A program made the translations under genes and the position numbers. The notes under the pieces are model-generated. The model made no database searches. It saw only the letters and a list, made by a program, of their open reading frames with translations, and had not been told where the DNA came from. A stretch of 64,000 nucleotides of DNA. Source: Acanthaster planci. Lineage: Eukaryota; Echinodermata; Asteroidea; Valvatida; Acanthasteridae. The DNA is taken from assembly GCF_001949145.1 (NCBI RefSeq), contig NW_019091364.1, forward strand, positions 1,424,516 to 1,488,515. Reading direction: 5' to 3'. Below, one piece after another: positions 21,625 through 35,200 of the stretch (position 1 is its first letter; each line of letters opens with the position of its first letter).

Positions 21625-22720
21625 CTCGACGCGAAGGATAAAAATCACAAAATTTAAGAAATCGCTTGTTGTAGTTATTTTGACACGGGCAGATAGGAAA
21701 ACCATCAATACATAATTAACCCCCCATCATTCGGAGGCTTAGAGATCCAAGCAAAATGGCGAATTACTAAATAAATCATAATCTGTCATTATGTCAGGAT
21801 GCACTGAACGGCCGCCTAGATGTCCAATCTGCAATGCAGTGCTCGCGAGAGGTACGAATCCTGCATTACCAGTGTCTTCCGTCTCCTGGTTGGTCGATAG
21901 GATAATTATGTTAATTTATTCATCCGATCACCCGCTGCAAGGTTGTTGTTTTGCTGCTAGCTACGTACGTGTCGAGTAGTAACGGAGCGACCATTTGGTA
22001 ATGATGAGGACTCGGAGGATACTAATTAAGTTGGAGGATGCTAGTTACGTTGACTGTTCCCATGGCAACACAGTGATGCATGAACAATTCAAGGGGATGT
22101 ACAATGACTGGTTTCTTCTCAAGCTGCAGAAGGGCAGAACAAAACAGGCACGGCAAGGGATATTATAGGCAAACAAAAGACGCATGTTTTGAATGTTTTA
22201 TTCTCAGTTGTTGCTTGCGAAATAAAGATCTGTATTTTGATGAGGTGTCTTGGATTCACCAGTTGTAGAAGCTTACCTTCGTGTCCGATATTTTATACTT
22301 TCAGCATCATGTATCTAATTAGATTAATTTCTCTTTAAAATCCTGTTTGCTTTGTTTTTGTTTTAGAGTTTTACGTGTATTTATCATGGTTTACTTGTCA
22401 ATAATTGTCTCAAAAACCTACCACTGTGCGCTGAATAGACGATCGTGTTTACAACACAAGACACAATGTTAGCAAATATCGACTTCCAAATGGCTGATAC
22501 AAAGGGGAACACAGCATGCTGGGTAAAGTCAGATCGATAAAGATGGCCGACAGGACAGAGTAATCGATTGGAATCGATGGTTAGTGGTCAGTCTCCCAAA
22601 ATGCACAACACAGTAAACCAAGACACGCGCTGCTTGCCGTATAAGAATGGAAATGGAGAAAACTGATAGGAAACTGATATTTTATGCTTGATTTTTCTTC
22701 TCAAAACAAGTGTCACAAAA
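21625..22720. promoter_or_regulatory. Shared intergenic region between divergent genes C and D
   Basis: 1.1 kb separates the two start codons, so both promoters and 5' UTRs must lie here unless upstream exons were missed. At 22530-22590 there is an AAGATGGCC word (YY1-like), a GATCGAT and paired ATCGAT words. No TATA box is evident beside either start. No ORF in the interval looks coding. Confidence 0.55.
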
Positions 22721-24974
22721 ATGAAGCTGACGAACGAGCGGACTTCCGATTGGAAATCGGGTGTGGATTTTGGCTTGAGATGGGCACTGTTAGCGGCTTG
22801 CCTTTGCCAACTTGCTTACAAGGTAATAGACTTTTTTCCCCGTTTATCCTGGCATCTGAGAAACGACTTAAGATAATCTGATGCAGTTCTTACCAACTGG
22901 CTTTCATCTCTTATACTAAGATATGTGTGTGTCCATTCAAGTCACTTGTTTTCCTTTGACGTTTTGCTGGATAAGATAATGACGTAACTTATGCTATCAA
23001 ACTGGTAATTCGGGCCAAAAATGTGCTTAACTCCTTTTCTTCCGAAAGAAGGCCACATAGAACAGTCGATTACTAGGAACTGAGTGCAACAGAAGGAGCA
23101 GTTGGCGAGGGGGCGGTTGGCAAGTGAAACCATGCCAACAAGTCACTAATGTTATACGCACACTATAACACCAACCACAAACCAAGCAACATGGAATAAT
23201 GCCTGGCCATTACATAATTCAATAAACTCCATGACAATGTTTACTATTTATTATGTTGTACCTGGTTAGTTGGTCTAACCCATTCAAGTTTTTTTTCCGG
23301 TTTCTTTTCCTTCAGGGGTGTCACGCAGCGGTCGACTGCCCAGATCAGAACGGTGTAATTCGGTACAGGTGCATGCCCGTCTGCATTATCAACAGCACCC
23401 GTTTACTTGAATAAAATTAAACACAATGACAAAAGAACAGCTCGTGGACTAAACCCAAATGGGCCATTCTGTTCAATTTTCTGAAGAGCGAATTCCAAAA
23501 GAGCAAGGTCAGACTCAGAACCTAAATTTGGGGGGGGAGGGGTATAAATTCTTCAATTAATTTTTCACGATTTTGCTTAAGCAAGAAGCTAAATCTTGGG
23601 GGCATTTGTGGGCATTTTGGAGACGAATGGAAGGGATGATTAATACCAAAAGATTGACACTTCAAAATTCAATCCCCCTACGCATGGGGGGGGGACTAGT
23701 TGGAGGTATGGCACTGTTTATCCCCAGGGGAGAGACGACCCCTACAATCTGAAGAGGTAGAAATGCCAAACGCTCCGTAATGCAGAACCTCAACCTTTTT
23801 CCTTTACATTTATGCGTATAGATGTGAAGATTCTGCCTACTGTTGTGGCAACGGCGAGTGTTGTTTGCTCGACAACGGTTTCAATATTTTCACTCTGTGG
23901 TACTTTTGGTGAGTAAAACTGTGTACAGGAGTCACTTTTATTGGGCGTGCAGAAAACATTACGCTAAGCGGCAAAAGGTTACCAGGGAAATGTTAATGTA
24001 GACGTTTATTACCATCTAATGGGTTCCTGATTTTGATCGAAACACGTCAATATGCCTGGGCACGGCTAGAAATCCAGCTACTCAGAAGTAATGGCCGTAT
24101 AAACACGTTGAGTGCAATCGACATTATCTCATACAACAATATCAGTGAAAACTTGGGCAGTAACAGTTGCGAAGGAGCAAAGACTAAGCAGAAGTCAACA
24201 GAACTGGCTCTTTGAGCTTTCATGACCTGGTTTTTTGGTTGGCTGTCTGGGATCTTGCTTTATTCTTTTCCATTTCACCTCAACGTAGGGCATCCATCGG
24301 ACTAGGCTTAGTCATCTGCATCGCTGCCAGTCGGGTGTTTTGCAAGAGCAAACGCCACAGCCAGGTGCAAGTCCAAGATATCAGCAAAGCAGCCAATCAC
24401 CTTCAAGTCGGTGACGTGCCGAGACCACGGCCACATCTACAGCCGCAGCCACAGCCGTTACAACAGACACAGCCGCAACAAGTTGTAGTCGTGCCAGTCG
24501 TATGTAAGTTTTGTTTTTTTTCTGCGAATTACAAATTAACCTTGCGATATTGCTATGAAAATTAAAGAAAAATGGATTTCTTGGTAAGCCCTGAATACGC
24601 GGCAAGCTGCCAAAATACGCTTAAAACTCGTCGAAGGAGAAAGAAATTTGGAAAAAAAGAAGAGAAAATTCGAAGGGATTTCTCTTTCTTTCTTTCGCTT
24701 AGATAATCAGCCTGCCATACGTGTGCCACAAGAGGGCGCTTTCAACGTCTCTGGTTCTGTTCTCCCCTCGGGTGCCATGACAACGGCCATGCATCCCGGC
24801 ATAAACCAGCCGCAAGGACGTCGTCGAGTCATGATGATGAATGGACGCCCTCCTCCAGGGCTGGTGCAGCCGGCTCCCGCTTTGCCAGGGGAGTTTGTCA
24901 GACCCTTTGGGCCTGGATATCATCAACCCTCGTTATATGGACCACTGCCGCCAGGCTACGTGCCACCAAATTAA
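22721..24974 (+). CDS. VOPP1/WBP1-like type I membrane protein D (5 coding exons, 242 aa)
   Basis: Plus-strand exons: 22721-22822, 23316-23368, 23822-23908, 24289-24503, 24703-24974. All are GT-AG, with phases 0,2,2,1 as in gene C, summing to 729 nt. The start is the first in-frame ATG before a hydrophobic core (LRWALLAACLCQLA), a signal peptide with a long polar lead. The ectodomain has cysteines at 36, 42, 53, 59, 60, 65, 66, including CEDSAYCCGNGECC, then LWYFW (77-81) and a membrane segment (to about 99) followed by KSKRHSQ. The tail is Gln/Pro-rich, carries a GAFNVS motif like EPAFNVS of VOPP1, and ends with PPGY (235-238), a WW-domain ligand. Presumed role: endosomal or Golgi adaptor for WW proteins. 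Confidence 0.87.
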
Positions 24975-25030
24975 TTATCGAAGAACCAATTTAATTTCAT
25001 TACGGAAATAGTTATAGAGTTTAGTATTGA

Positions 25031-25190
25031 TGCGGGCGATTCTCAGTAGTGCGCCTCCAAGAGTTTGCAACGCGGTGGTCAATTACAACGCGCGAATTTG
25101 TCGACCATTTCCAAACGCGTATTGGGTTGACAGATTTCGCGCATAGCCAACGCATTGCAACTCTAGGCGCACTATTGTGAAACGCCCGTA
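25031..25190. repeat. 160-bp foldback (palindromic MITE) in the 3' UTR of gene D
   Basis: The left arm (25031 onward, TGCGGGCGATTCTCAGTAGT) pairs with the right arm (ending 25190; reverse TACGGGCGTTTCACAATAGT). Matching continues through GTGCGCCT, GAGTTTGCAACGCG/GAGTTGCAATGCG and GTCGACC/GTCAACC blocks, so almost the whole unit is self-complementary. It starts 57 nt after the stop of gene D and before its AATAAA. Confidence 0.88.
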
Positions 25191-25295
25191 TTGTCGAACA
25201 TTTTAATGACGGAACATACCGATTAATTTACAATTTTTATACCCATAAGATAAAGATAAATTTTTAACACTAAAAGTTGTTTGCTGTAACAGACA

Positions 25296-25301
25296 AATAA
25301 A
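25296..25301 (+). terminator. Putative polyadenylation signal of gene D
   Basis: AATAAA about 320 nt after the stop codon, followed by AT-rich sequence. It is the first canonical AATAAA after the stop. The cleavage site was not determined. Confidence 0.5.
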
Positions 25302-28300
25302 TCGGTGAAATTTTCCATAAATACTATTTCAACTGAAGCATTATCTAGTTCCACTTCATCTTTGGGCTTACGGTTTATGATGTCGAAGTAATGCCCCTAC
25401 AAGCCTTTCAGGCTTTAATACAAAATTATGGTTCAAGGCCTTTAGCATGCATTAAGACTACAGCCACACATTGGACCACAGCCAGATCGAGGTGGAGCAA
25501 GCTTAGCTGAGAACTAGCAGTGCGCCCTCATGTGCTGTTAAAATGCAAGGAAGACAACGGTGAAAAAAAAACCGGCTAAAACAACGCAATGTAAGAATGC
25601 GGTTACTCAGTAAAAACCACTCCGTGAAAATCGGACAAAAGAGATCCGGAACGAAATGGGAAAATTTCTTTGAAGTAGAAACAAATTTGAGGGATGTTTT
25701 AGTGATGTTTTAAAAGGCTGCTGAGCAAGGATTCAAACGGCACAGCGCCTTGGGTACCAGTTCTGGTCGACAATGTGATTTCTAAATACATTTACCCATT
25801 ATTATTATTATTTTTTCTCAAAAACCGTTACAGTTTGTTTGCAGTAATTGGAGGCGAGTTCAGGGAGCTCAAAATTGATACAAACTGAAACCCGAGCACA
25901 TTTAATCCATGGATTCCGCGAAGAAAGAATTGTCTTATTACAAGAAATTTCATCGATTTCGGCGATGATGAATGAAGTGACCATGGGCCTTAAAATCCCC
26001 CCCCACCCGCGTGAACACCCCTCTCGAAACACATTACGCTCGGTAATTACCAGCGGCTTTTCGATTTACCATAAACTCTAACGGCACATCGAGAAGGCCT
26101 CATTACAGCGAAGAAGCCTTCACGTGAAATGAGTTATTATCTGGCCGTGTTTCATTTCATAAAGAAAAGAGCCGAATCCTCAATATTGGTTCTTGTATCA
26201 TTACCGTGGCTTCGAGTTATTTATGCACAAGCAAGGTCGCATGAAGGATTCAGTTCATTACTCAAAATATACAACAAAAAAAGTTATCCAATTATTTCTT
26301 TGCGAAAGGACAAGTGCTCTTCAAACGGAACGCAGCCGTGCTACGTCAAGGATTTCTCTTCGTATTTAACAAAAACGGAAAGCGCTGAGTAAGGACGTTG
26401 TCCGCCTTGTCATGTCGACGTTACAAATTGCGTGCAGCGTCCATGGTCTGACTTAGCAAACTTAGTATACCTACACCACGAATGCAGCTCAAGAATGACG
26501 TTACTTCGGGTCGACCATCTTCTCAAACCATCGGTTACTATACATGGGGCCGATCATTTTTTTCAGTGTGCCGTAACGTAAGTGGCACGAATGATCACAG
26601 TCATGGTGCAGGCTGCTAAGTGCGTGCATAATCAAACATCGAATTCCACTTGGACTCAAGCTGAGCAGTATTAAGCTAGTGAGAATCTTTTTCAAATTTG
26701 AAAAATCAAGAGAGTCACCAAAAGTTTATCTTGTTTGTTTGTTGGCCCACTCAGGAATTTTACACGTTACTCGTATTTGTGGTAGTCCCCCAGAATTTTC
26801 GTATAGGCATTAGGCACAGTGCTGACTTTATGTCCCGGGCAGGATGAAAGAGGCAGGTTATCGAAGGTTTGGAGATGGAGGAATCCTCAGTAAGCCTATG
26901 GGGGGTGACCCCTATTTCCAATCGGCTTGTTGTGCACACTCTTCTTGTAGGAATGACTTCCAGGTAAAGTGAGAGTGATGCTAGAAATAACACTGAGGAG
27001 TATTACTCTAAATGTAGAAACTAGATGAAAACGAGAATCTTATTTGTCTTCGGGCTTTGGCCAACTTCCTGTGTTTGTCGACATTCTCCACGACACACGT
27101 CATCACGTTCTAATAACGCGTCATCAGCAATGAAGGAGTTGGCATTCGGGATCCAATTAACATTCTTGGAAATATCAATGGAGACATTTCTATTTTACAC
27201 CATTCCAACAAAGCAAACAAAATGCTCAGGGCGTTACACAAGCTACCTCCGACGCGTTTACGAAATACAAAAATCAAAACATGCAAGCCGCGATATCAGA
27301 TGCAGTTTTTAAAACAGGTAACAGGGAACGATTGAAATTGCCAGATACGTGAAAATTAGTGGAACCGAACCGTTTTGAAAATGACCTGCACTGCATGATA
27401 TCAAAGCACATAATTACCTGACTTACGTGTTTCACATGGTCGTGCGTGGCGCCTAAAGGTCTTCCGTGTATAAAGGTGTTCAAATGAAGACGACTCAAAG
27501 ATGTGCACTACGCAAGAGAGACAATATTTGACAAGAGATAAAATGATAATGACGGGAGGATGTCAGATTGTCTTGTCCCCCTGAGCTTCGTCTGATTTTC
27601 TCCCCGGGCGTCTCATTAGGCTTTCAGTCACTGGCGACGTTAATTCCCTCTTATTCTCTAGCTGCCCTGATCCCCGGCCACGTGTGTAGCTCTGCGAGGA
27701 TCCAATTTTCCCGCGCGGTGTCGGGTGTCACTCGCTGATCGGCACGAGCCGACATTGGAACAATAATCATAGGTGTTCGTTAGCAGTCGGTGTATATCTG
27801 TGCGCATGGGCGTGGCTGTCGCAACAGTCATGTTAATGACATTTATGTCTAAACCCTTGTCTATTTTTGCAAACCACTGTAAAGGTTTGTCGAAATATCG
27901 TCGATTGTGTCGTAAAATGACTTGTACAAGTCTACGCGGGATAAAAACATTTCATTTTGTGGTCCGCTGACATCAACTTGTCACAAACATGTAGGCCCTA
28001 CTTGTGAATATCGTTTCCTATCAATCGTCTCCATGGAAATGGGTTCAAATCTCTATTTCTTTCAATGTGACACACACAAAGACATTTTCCTCTCTAATGT
28101 TTCAACCATTAAGTGATGTCTAAGTTCGGTGCTCGCAGTGGTTTGTCTACAATTACCATCATTATAACGACATGGCTGCCTCTTGTCATTTTTAACGCGC
28201 AATGGAACCCACCCATCATCATCATCAGGTTGGTCCTGATGATGATGCACAAAATGAACTAAGGTAGCTATCACTAGCGTCTCCTATGCACGATGATGAA

Positions 28301-31300
28301 CGACTATATTATTGGTGTCTAAGGGTATATAAAAGCCATCGATTTTTTTTTCAGTCAGCTTTGATATGGGTTTGACGTCGTTTGCTTTCCTTTGCTGACA
28401 CCAGTACAATGGAGATCTCTTGGAAATAAATTAAGCCACTTTAGCCCACTCCCAAGTCGCTTTTAATTCTTCATTTAATGAAATTTTCATATTCAGCTTG
28501 AGCTTATGCCAAATGGTCTACTCCGATGCCCGAATGGTTTAGTTTTCATCAATCGGTTTTCATTGCATTAATTGCGCAGTAACTGAGATTTCGGCCATTT
28601 TTTTCACTGAGAAGATTTGATCCCTTGAATATAAGCTTGATGGATCAGAATGAAAAAAAAATGTGAAAAGAAATAGACACAGCTTCAGAAAGTTAATGCA
28701 GTTAGAATATATTTCATTTGAATTACTTACTTCATGATTACTGGATTTCCTTGTTTTCGTGAGTGCAACCAGCACATTTATAAATTGGGACTATTAAAGG
28801 AAAGTTCTACCACACCTGACGATCAGAGACGACCTAAATCAGTGACGCAAGCCAGCTACATGTCTATACATTTTAGATAATGCACGTAAAACCTGTGTGT
28901 ATTTTGAGGTAAATAAACATTTTACACGTGTAAAACCAAACACCAAGCCCCAATAGACGATTGATGCACATTCAGTTGACCGAATGTAACACTACATCTA
29001 CCCTTGGAAGTTAATCAGTTTCCTTAACAGACCTCTGTTTAGTATCACGTCCCTATGAAATGTCGATTTGAAACCGTGTGTTGAGAGCCAGGTTATGGTG
29101 TCATCAAACCAACGACAGACCGATCAAAACATCGTTATTCTTCAGGAGACTCGGCTTTGGACTCTAACCACTAATGATTGGTGTATTCCAAAGGAAAATT
29201 CAGCATGACCAGAGGTGCTGAACCAGATCTTGATCATCATTACATTCGAAAACAGCCGGAGGGATATGATTAACAGATTTTCAATAAACGCTGAGGAGAA
29301 GCGCAAACTACACAGCGCTGCGGCGTAACCCGTGCGACAGGCCTCAGGTAACAAATACCAGCGGCGACCTCAAGACGATCTCTGGCGACTTTTACGGAGC
29401 TAGGCGCCCGTGCCCCTGGCCCCACGTTCGATTAGAAAGGCCCAGCGCTACCTCAAATCCCTGGCTTTACTGTTAACTGTATCAACTTTAGGGTGTGATT
29501 ACAGGAAATGTCTTTCGGCTTGCGGGGGTGCTTTTAACATTTCCTTTCCAGAGATCCTTTTGCAGTATGCCCAGGGCAAGACTTACCAAGGGATCGGCAC
29601 ATCTGAAATATTCATGGTGACATACCGAGTGTTGGTTTTCACTCACAACGAAGCAGATGCACTGGGTACCTCTGTAGTCTTCAAGTGCGTCAGTAAGATG
29701 AGGATTCATTAACGACCGGACAAAGTCCAGTCCAGTCGAGATTTAGTTTATTCTTAGTTAAGCTAAGGAAAAAACTTAGTCCCAGTTGAAGGTACATACA
29801 AGCTCCGCGGAAAGTACGCCAAAAGAATAAAAGCCGACATCATGATGAACTCTGTCAAGGCGACACCCAAGGACCTTATTATGGCAAGATCGCTTCGTGT
29901 CTGTTCTAATGCGTTGGTCTGTCGTGTCTCCTGTCGCGTTTCATGTTCAGCGACTGCTGAGTTTCTGGAATTGTAATTACGCCCGAAATGAGGAAGAGAA
30001 AGTAGGTGGCACGTGTCGAAGTTGGCTGCGGGACATAATGGCGGGGTGGGGGTGATAGGGCGCCCTCCACTTCACAAAGGAAAATGGTATTCCATTTGGC
30101 ATTTGGCTTAGATATCGATGTTAATACATTTCTTCCGTTTGAAGCATCAAAATGGCAACGCCATGGCGTTCCCTCTACTAATTAAAAGTGAAGACACAAT
30201 TCCATCACTTCAAAGGTTCGTTTGCCCCCCCGCGCCTTCGCCCAGGGTCCTGGCCTTCACACATTCTTGTGAAGGAAAACAGTGCGTCAAAGGTACAATA
30301 CGCAATGCATTGTGGGTTACTTGATAGCAAAAATTGCCCACAACGTTAGCTTTGACTCCGTGTGACGTATTTCCTTCACTAAAATATATGCAACGCCATT
30401 AAACGCAGGGCGACGAGCGAAGTACATTGAGTGCACACGTACCATGTGCACAACGCAATTTAAGCCCGTGTTACTGTTCAAATGAACTCGGACCAATGAG
30501 GCTCGACAAAAATTACGTCATGCATTTGCCCTTCCCACAGCCCTGTGTTGTCGGTGGAGAAAGAGCAAACTTCACAGGGAGCTACCACAACACTTTGGCA
30601 AAGGAACCAGACGATATCATTGGCTCGGAAACTGGACACACATGCTTTACAACCTTGGTGGCATAGTAGCGAGATAGAACGGTAAAGCAGCGACGCGTAC
30701 AAGAATAACAGGGTCAGCGACGCGTACGCAGGCAGGATCACGGCGTAATAGCATGCCGGTCACCCTAGAGGCTAGACTTTCGTCACGGCGGTATTCTCGC
30801 GCAAGTCCTAATCTTGCGTCTTAAACCTTCCCTCTAAAAGTGAAGCAAACAAAGTTTCAAATAAACACACGAAATGAAAAGAAAAAGATAAATGTGCTTC
30901 CCCTGTTTAAAGATGGTGTTAATAAATCTTCAGTTAGGTTTCATTTTAAATTGTTCATGCAAATCTAACCTTATCGGTTGACGGCGACTTTTAAATTTGA
31001 TAGACTGGCATCTGAATATAAATGGCAGATTTACGCTTGGTTTCATTACTAGACGTATCAAAGTATCTCATTCTGTGTTTGTGTTTTTAAAATACTAATG
31101 ATTATGTCCTCGAGGCAACGTATATAATAAGCTTTCAAAGTTTACACGTGTGAAGCACCCACATTGGTGCATCTGGTGACCTCTTGGGTAGCTTATCGAC
31201 GAAATTGTAGTATAGATATATCAAATCTAGCAGCGGATCCAACATACATGGTTGCCTAATAAATATGGAGGTTCAGCGAGATTTGAACATATGCAAGCTG

Positions 31301-32089
31301 GGATATTCTCCCACTTGCTATCATTTTCAGTATTTCAAGTGAGTAAATAAACGTTTGAAGTTGAAATGATGAAGTTTACTGATTACATTAAACTCAGTCT
31401 TCGAATTTATTCAGTTAGGGATTTGTGTGCACACCTTTAATAACTAAACTGAGCTTCCCTTTCTTTCATTTTCCAAACACTTTTTTTTTACTGTCCGACC
31501 AATAGAGGACTAAAAGTTTCCGATTCTGGCAACTAAGGAGTAGACAACTTTGGCATCCACCGACTTGAGCGCGAACATCAAAGATAGGCGAGCGATTTAA
31601 CAGAAGACAAAACCGGCAACTGCAAAACCAAGACAATCCCTCAGCAAGTCAACTGGCCAACGAAGAAGCCAGCCGGGGGCCAGCTAACAAAGCAGGTTTG
31701 GATCTAAGGCTATACATGGGAAAACAACAGCTAATTTATAAGCTAATTTACTGCTCAGACTAAAAAGATAAAATGAACATACAGACAAAAAATGTGACAA
31801 TATGATAAACAATGAGTAATAAAACGCCCACCAAATGCTGCGGGTACAACATGCCTGATAAACTCTGAGTGTTTCGGTAAAAGTGAAGGACATACATAAA
31901 CTAAATGACCCCTATTTAACTTAAAAATTCAACCCAATCACACCGTGCAAAATACCACGCGCTGCGCATGCGTGTTTCTGAAAAGCGACGCACTGTGGGA
32001 TGATACACAAATGGTTTGTTATTTATTATTGATGCGTTGTATTCCATGCCGTTTATAGCTTTCTGACATCAAAGCAGCTCAGCACCTTT
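25302..32089. other. Gene-poor interval
   Basis: No supported coding exons. Noted: an (ATT)n run near 25800-25812, a 13-bp perfect hairpin of CATCATCATCAGG/CCTGATGATGATG at 28217-28247, and a CpG-rich patch at 27660-27740 with an AACAATAAT (Sox-type) word. A minus-strand ORF at 29488-29709 has a GTAAGT donor (29574-29579) within it but no recognisable product. Confidence 0.5.
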
Positions 32090-32271
32090 TTTACCGCGGC
32101 ACAGTACACGCGGCTTTCCTGGCCAAGTTCACCGTTGTCGGCCGACCAGGAGGCACTACCAGAGGTCGATCTTCGGACCACGGCACTAACAGGCCGACCA
32201 GCCGGGATGTTCTCATCCGTTCCAAAAGCCGGATAGGTCGCTCGTGGTCAATCAGGGACGGATCACTGAAG
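32090..32271 (+). other. Possible non-coding or 5' exon ending in a strong donor
   Basis: A GC-richer, CpG-containing block ends at GAAG followed by GTAAGTCAAG (donor at 32272). One frame is open across it but has no ATG, so it would be a 5' UTR or an internal exon. No acceptor was convincingly placed and no family is recognised. Confidence 0.22.
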
Positions 32272-35200
32272 GTAAGTCAAGTTGCTTGTTTGTATGAATT
32301 TTTGGTCATGTCGAAGCACAGTGGTTTAGATTAATTTTAAGTCCTCGAGAAAGGCACAAATATCTATATCTTCATAATTCTTTGCTTTTAATATACAGCC
32401 TGTGGACCCGACTGTCAGTAAACCAACAAAAATATGGAATCAAAAGCCCATAAGATCAGAAAGAAATGAATTACTGCTTCGACGAACAACAGGATATCTG
32501 CGGAGCAGTTAGTACCAAAACACGTGCACGCCTAATTGTCGGTACAGTAATAAAAATTAACCAAAAGACATTGGCGATGAGAGGAAAGATGCCCTTCGCA
32601 TCTGCAGGAGCGATGAAAGAATTAGAGGGGGGGGAGGAGTACGTAATGGTCCACTTAGTTGCCTGGAGCTAATAGGTCTGTAGATGGATGTTAATGAACA
32701 CCCTGGCTCAACAAAATGTCAAGGGCATTCCTTAATTATCCTCTATGACTTGATAACCGCAGGTCTGAACCTGTGATCATTGAAACCCAAAATGGTGTGT
32801 GTGCAAACGGGTTCGTTGTTGAACAGTTAGGGGGCCTTTACGGCAAGATCAATGGGCAACACGTTCTTTGATGGTCCCTAATGTATTTTCCAATAGAAAC
32901 TCATATGGTTAAGAAATGTCGGTATATACGTATTCTAATATTTTCAACATGATAATAGACCGGTCGTAAAGTTGTGGAATCGCCCTAAAATCTCAACAAT
33001 GAATGAACCTCCCCCCGAAATCTTGAAATACACCATATAGCTTGTCTTACATCTTGTCACTTACATTGGGTTTCACACTTGAATAAGAAAAGGGTTTTTA
33101 TCAACCAACACCACCTTTTGGGTGACACTGCGCATGCTCGTGTTTAATGCGCGCGCGTCTGGCCCAGAGCGTGCATGAGTAATTTTGCAAAAGCTGGAGT
33201 GGAGTTGCGTGCGCGGCAGGCGCTTCAACGTGTACCGTGAACTGCGACACATTTCGTGTCAACATCCCACCGGTGCTTCTGAAAAAAAACCTGGTTCCCT
33301 GCACTCGGGCATCTAGATTGCTAAATGCAACTAACAGCTTGTCTGCCAGCGGCTTGATTTGCATATCTGGCTCGACAGACCGACACGTGCTAATAGTGTA
33401 AGGGTTCACAACATTAATTTTTACGGGTTGATGTTTGTGTGCGCCGCGTCCAATTAAGCAGCACATTATCTACACTCCTTGAATTCCACTATTGAATTGA
33501 CCGACTTGCCCGCCTATTCGTCATCGCAATGATTTCACTAACCAGCGAAAATTACGGACTGCTGCCAGGGATGCAAATTTGCTTATCCAATAAAGCCCCT
33601 CATCATTAGGAGTGGTGACGGTCTTAAGATCTACTCCTCCACTGATAAACCATGCACAACAAAACATCTAAAGGTTTTCCAAAAAAGTGAGCAGGCGTAT
33701 CCGTGTTTTGTTCAGCTGCCCAAATAGACAGCACAATATCGAATAACGGTAACTGGTCTTAGTTGGAAAGAAATCTTCATGTCCTTATCAGCTAACACTT
33801 AAGGCTCACCTCAAAACGAATCAGTGAACTATAAAGATGCAATTCTTCTCAAACGTGGATAACTTCAAAGTTTCATCTTCAACGGTTCGATTTTGAGCAT
33901 AGTTGATCCTGATGTATTTTATCGCGTGTGCACTGGGGAGTTAACAGCCAAGTGTATAGGTATTATGTAAGAATGGTTTTATTACAATAATGAGTGACTA
34001 AATCTTGAGTAAAAAGGGAAATATTTGCCGTCTTTCCCAGCCAACTACGAGGGGCTAGAGTGACAAACCATTCACTATGTCATTAAATTGCAAATGCATA
34101 AGATTCATCGACATTGGGTCATTTTTCTTCTTTCTTCTGAATGCTAAACTAAGGTCCAGACGTCCCGGGAAATATATAGCAAACACTAAAAACCCCAAAC
34201 TGCATGGGAGTACGAAGAATACACGAACAATGTTAGATCTTGGGAACAAACACGCAAAAACTGGGAATGGAAGACTTAACTGCATCCTTAAATGACCAAA
34301 ATGCCAGTGATACGCATCGGAGTGTTCGTTCGTCCCACTGTAGCAAAACTACCGAAGGACAGGCTTAATAGCTTGGCCCCCGTCTCTGAGGAAGAATTTA
34401 GCGGGCTAAAATATTCAACAGGAAAAACACAAAAGGCCACAGCATTGAAAATTCTAGACAACAGTGTCATGACGTTCAATGAAATCCCATTGACACACTT
34501 GCATGACAATGTAGGTCGACAGAGTACAAGATAAGGTCAATTTCCATAAGATAAAATATTAGGAATTAATAAACAGACAGCGGCCAACAGGGTGAAGTTT
34601 CAAAGGTCTAAAGTGTATACCACTGTGCGACGTAGAACCACGTTTTATAACCAGCGCACACCGTTCCGTATAGGTATCAAATCTTAAACTGTAGGGCCCC
34701 TATATAAAGATTGACTTTTGGACACGATTGCGTTTCTTTGCACAGTAGACAGTCCACCTTTCTTTCAGTGTTTTGACAGCAAAGTTTGGTGGTACTGGAA
34801 TGTTCTCTTTCGGCAATTAGGGTCGCCGATAGCATCAGCAAATGTTTGCCGCCGCAAGAGTTGAATCGAAAATGTGAGAAAATTACAAAGCAGACCAAAC
34901 AAGCCGACGTTCTTGTTCAACCTAGTCTCGTCACGCACTCGCTGAGCCGCGCGATGGGTGCCCTGCGTGCAGTAACAAGCCCCTCGTAATTCAAAAGCTA
35001 CCCGGCATCAAATTCGTGCTTTTTGTACACGGCAGTATTTTGATTGATTGTCAAGAATGACCTCCGTCAGATGACACACCCAAACATCTGTCTCGCATTC
35101 CCAAATGAAATTCTGAAAAGTTTATATGTATGATAGACGTATATATTAAATCTGAAAAAAATTGACGTTTTCCAGCAGGGATTAGAAAGTATTCGTGCCA

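Noticed and set aside
18849-24974. CYYR1 or shisa family for genes C and D
   Set aside because: They share Cys-rich type I topology and Pro-rich tails, but CCG-x3-CC followed by LWYFW and the FNVS motif in D fit VOPP1/WBP1 better.
28217-28247. Pre-miRNA hairpin
   Set aside because: A 13-bp stem of ATC triplets is too short and low in complexity for a microRNA precursor.
33101-33466. 121-aa minus-strand ORF
   Set aside because: Lies in a CpG-richer patch where stops are rarer; no domain, no splice support.
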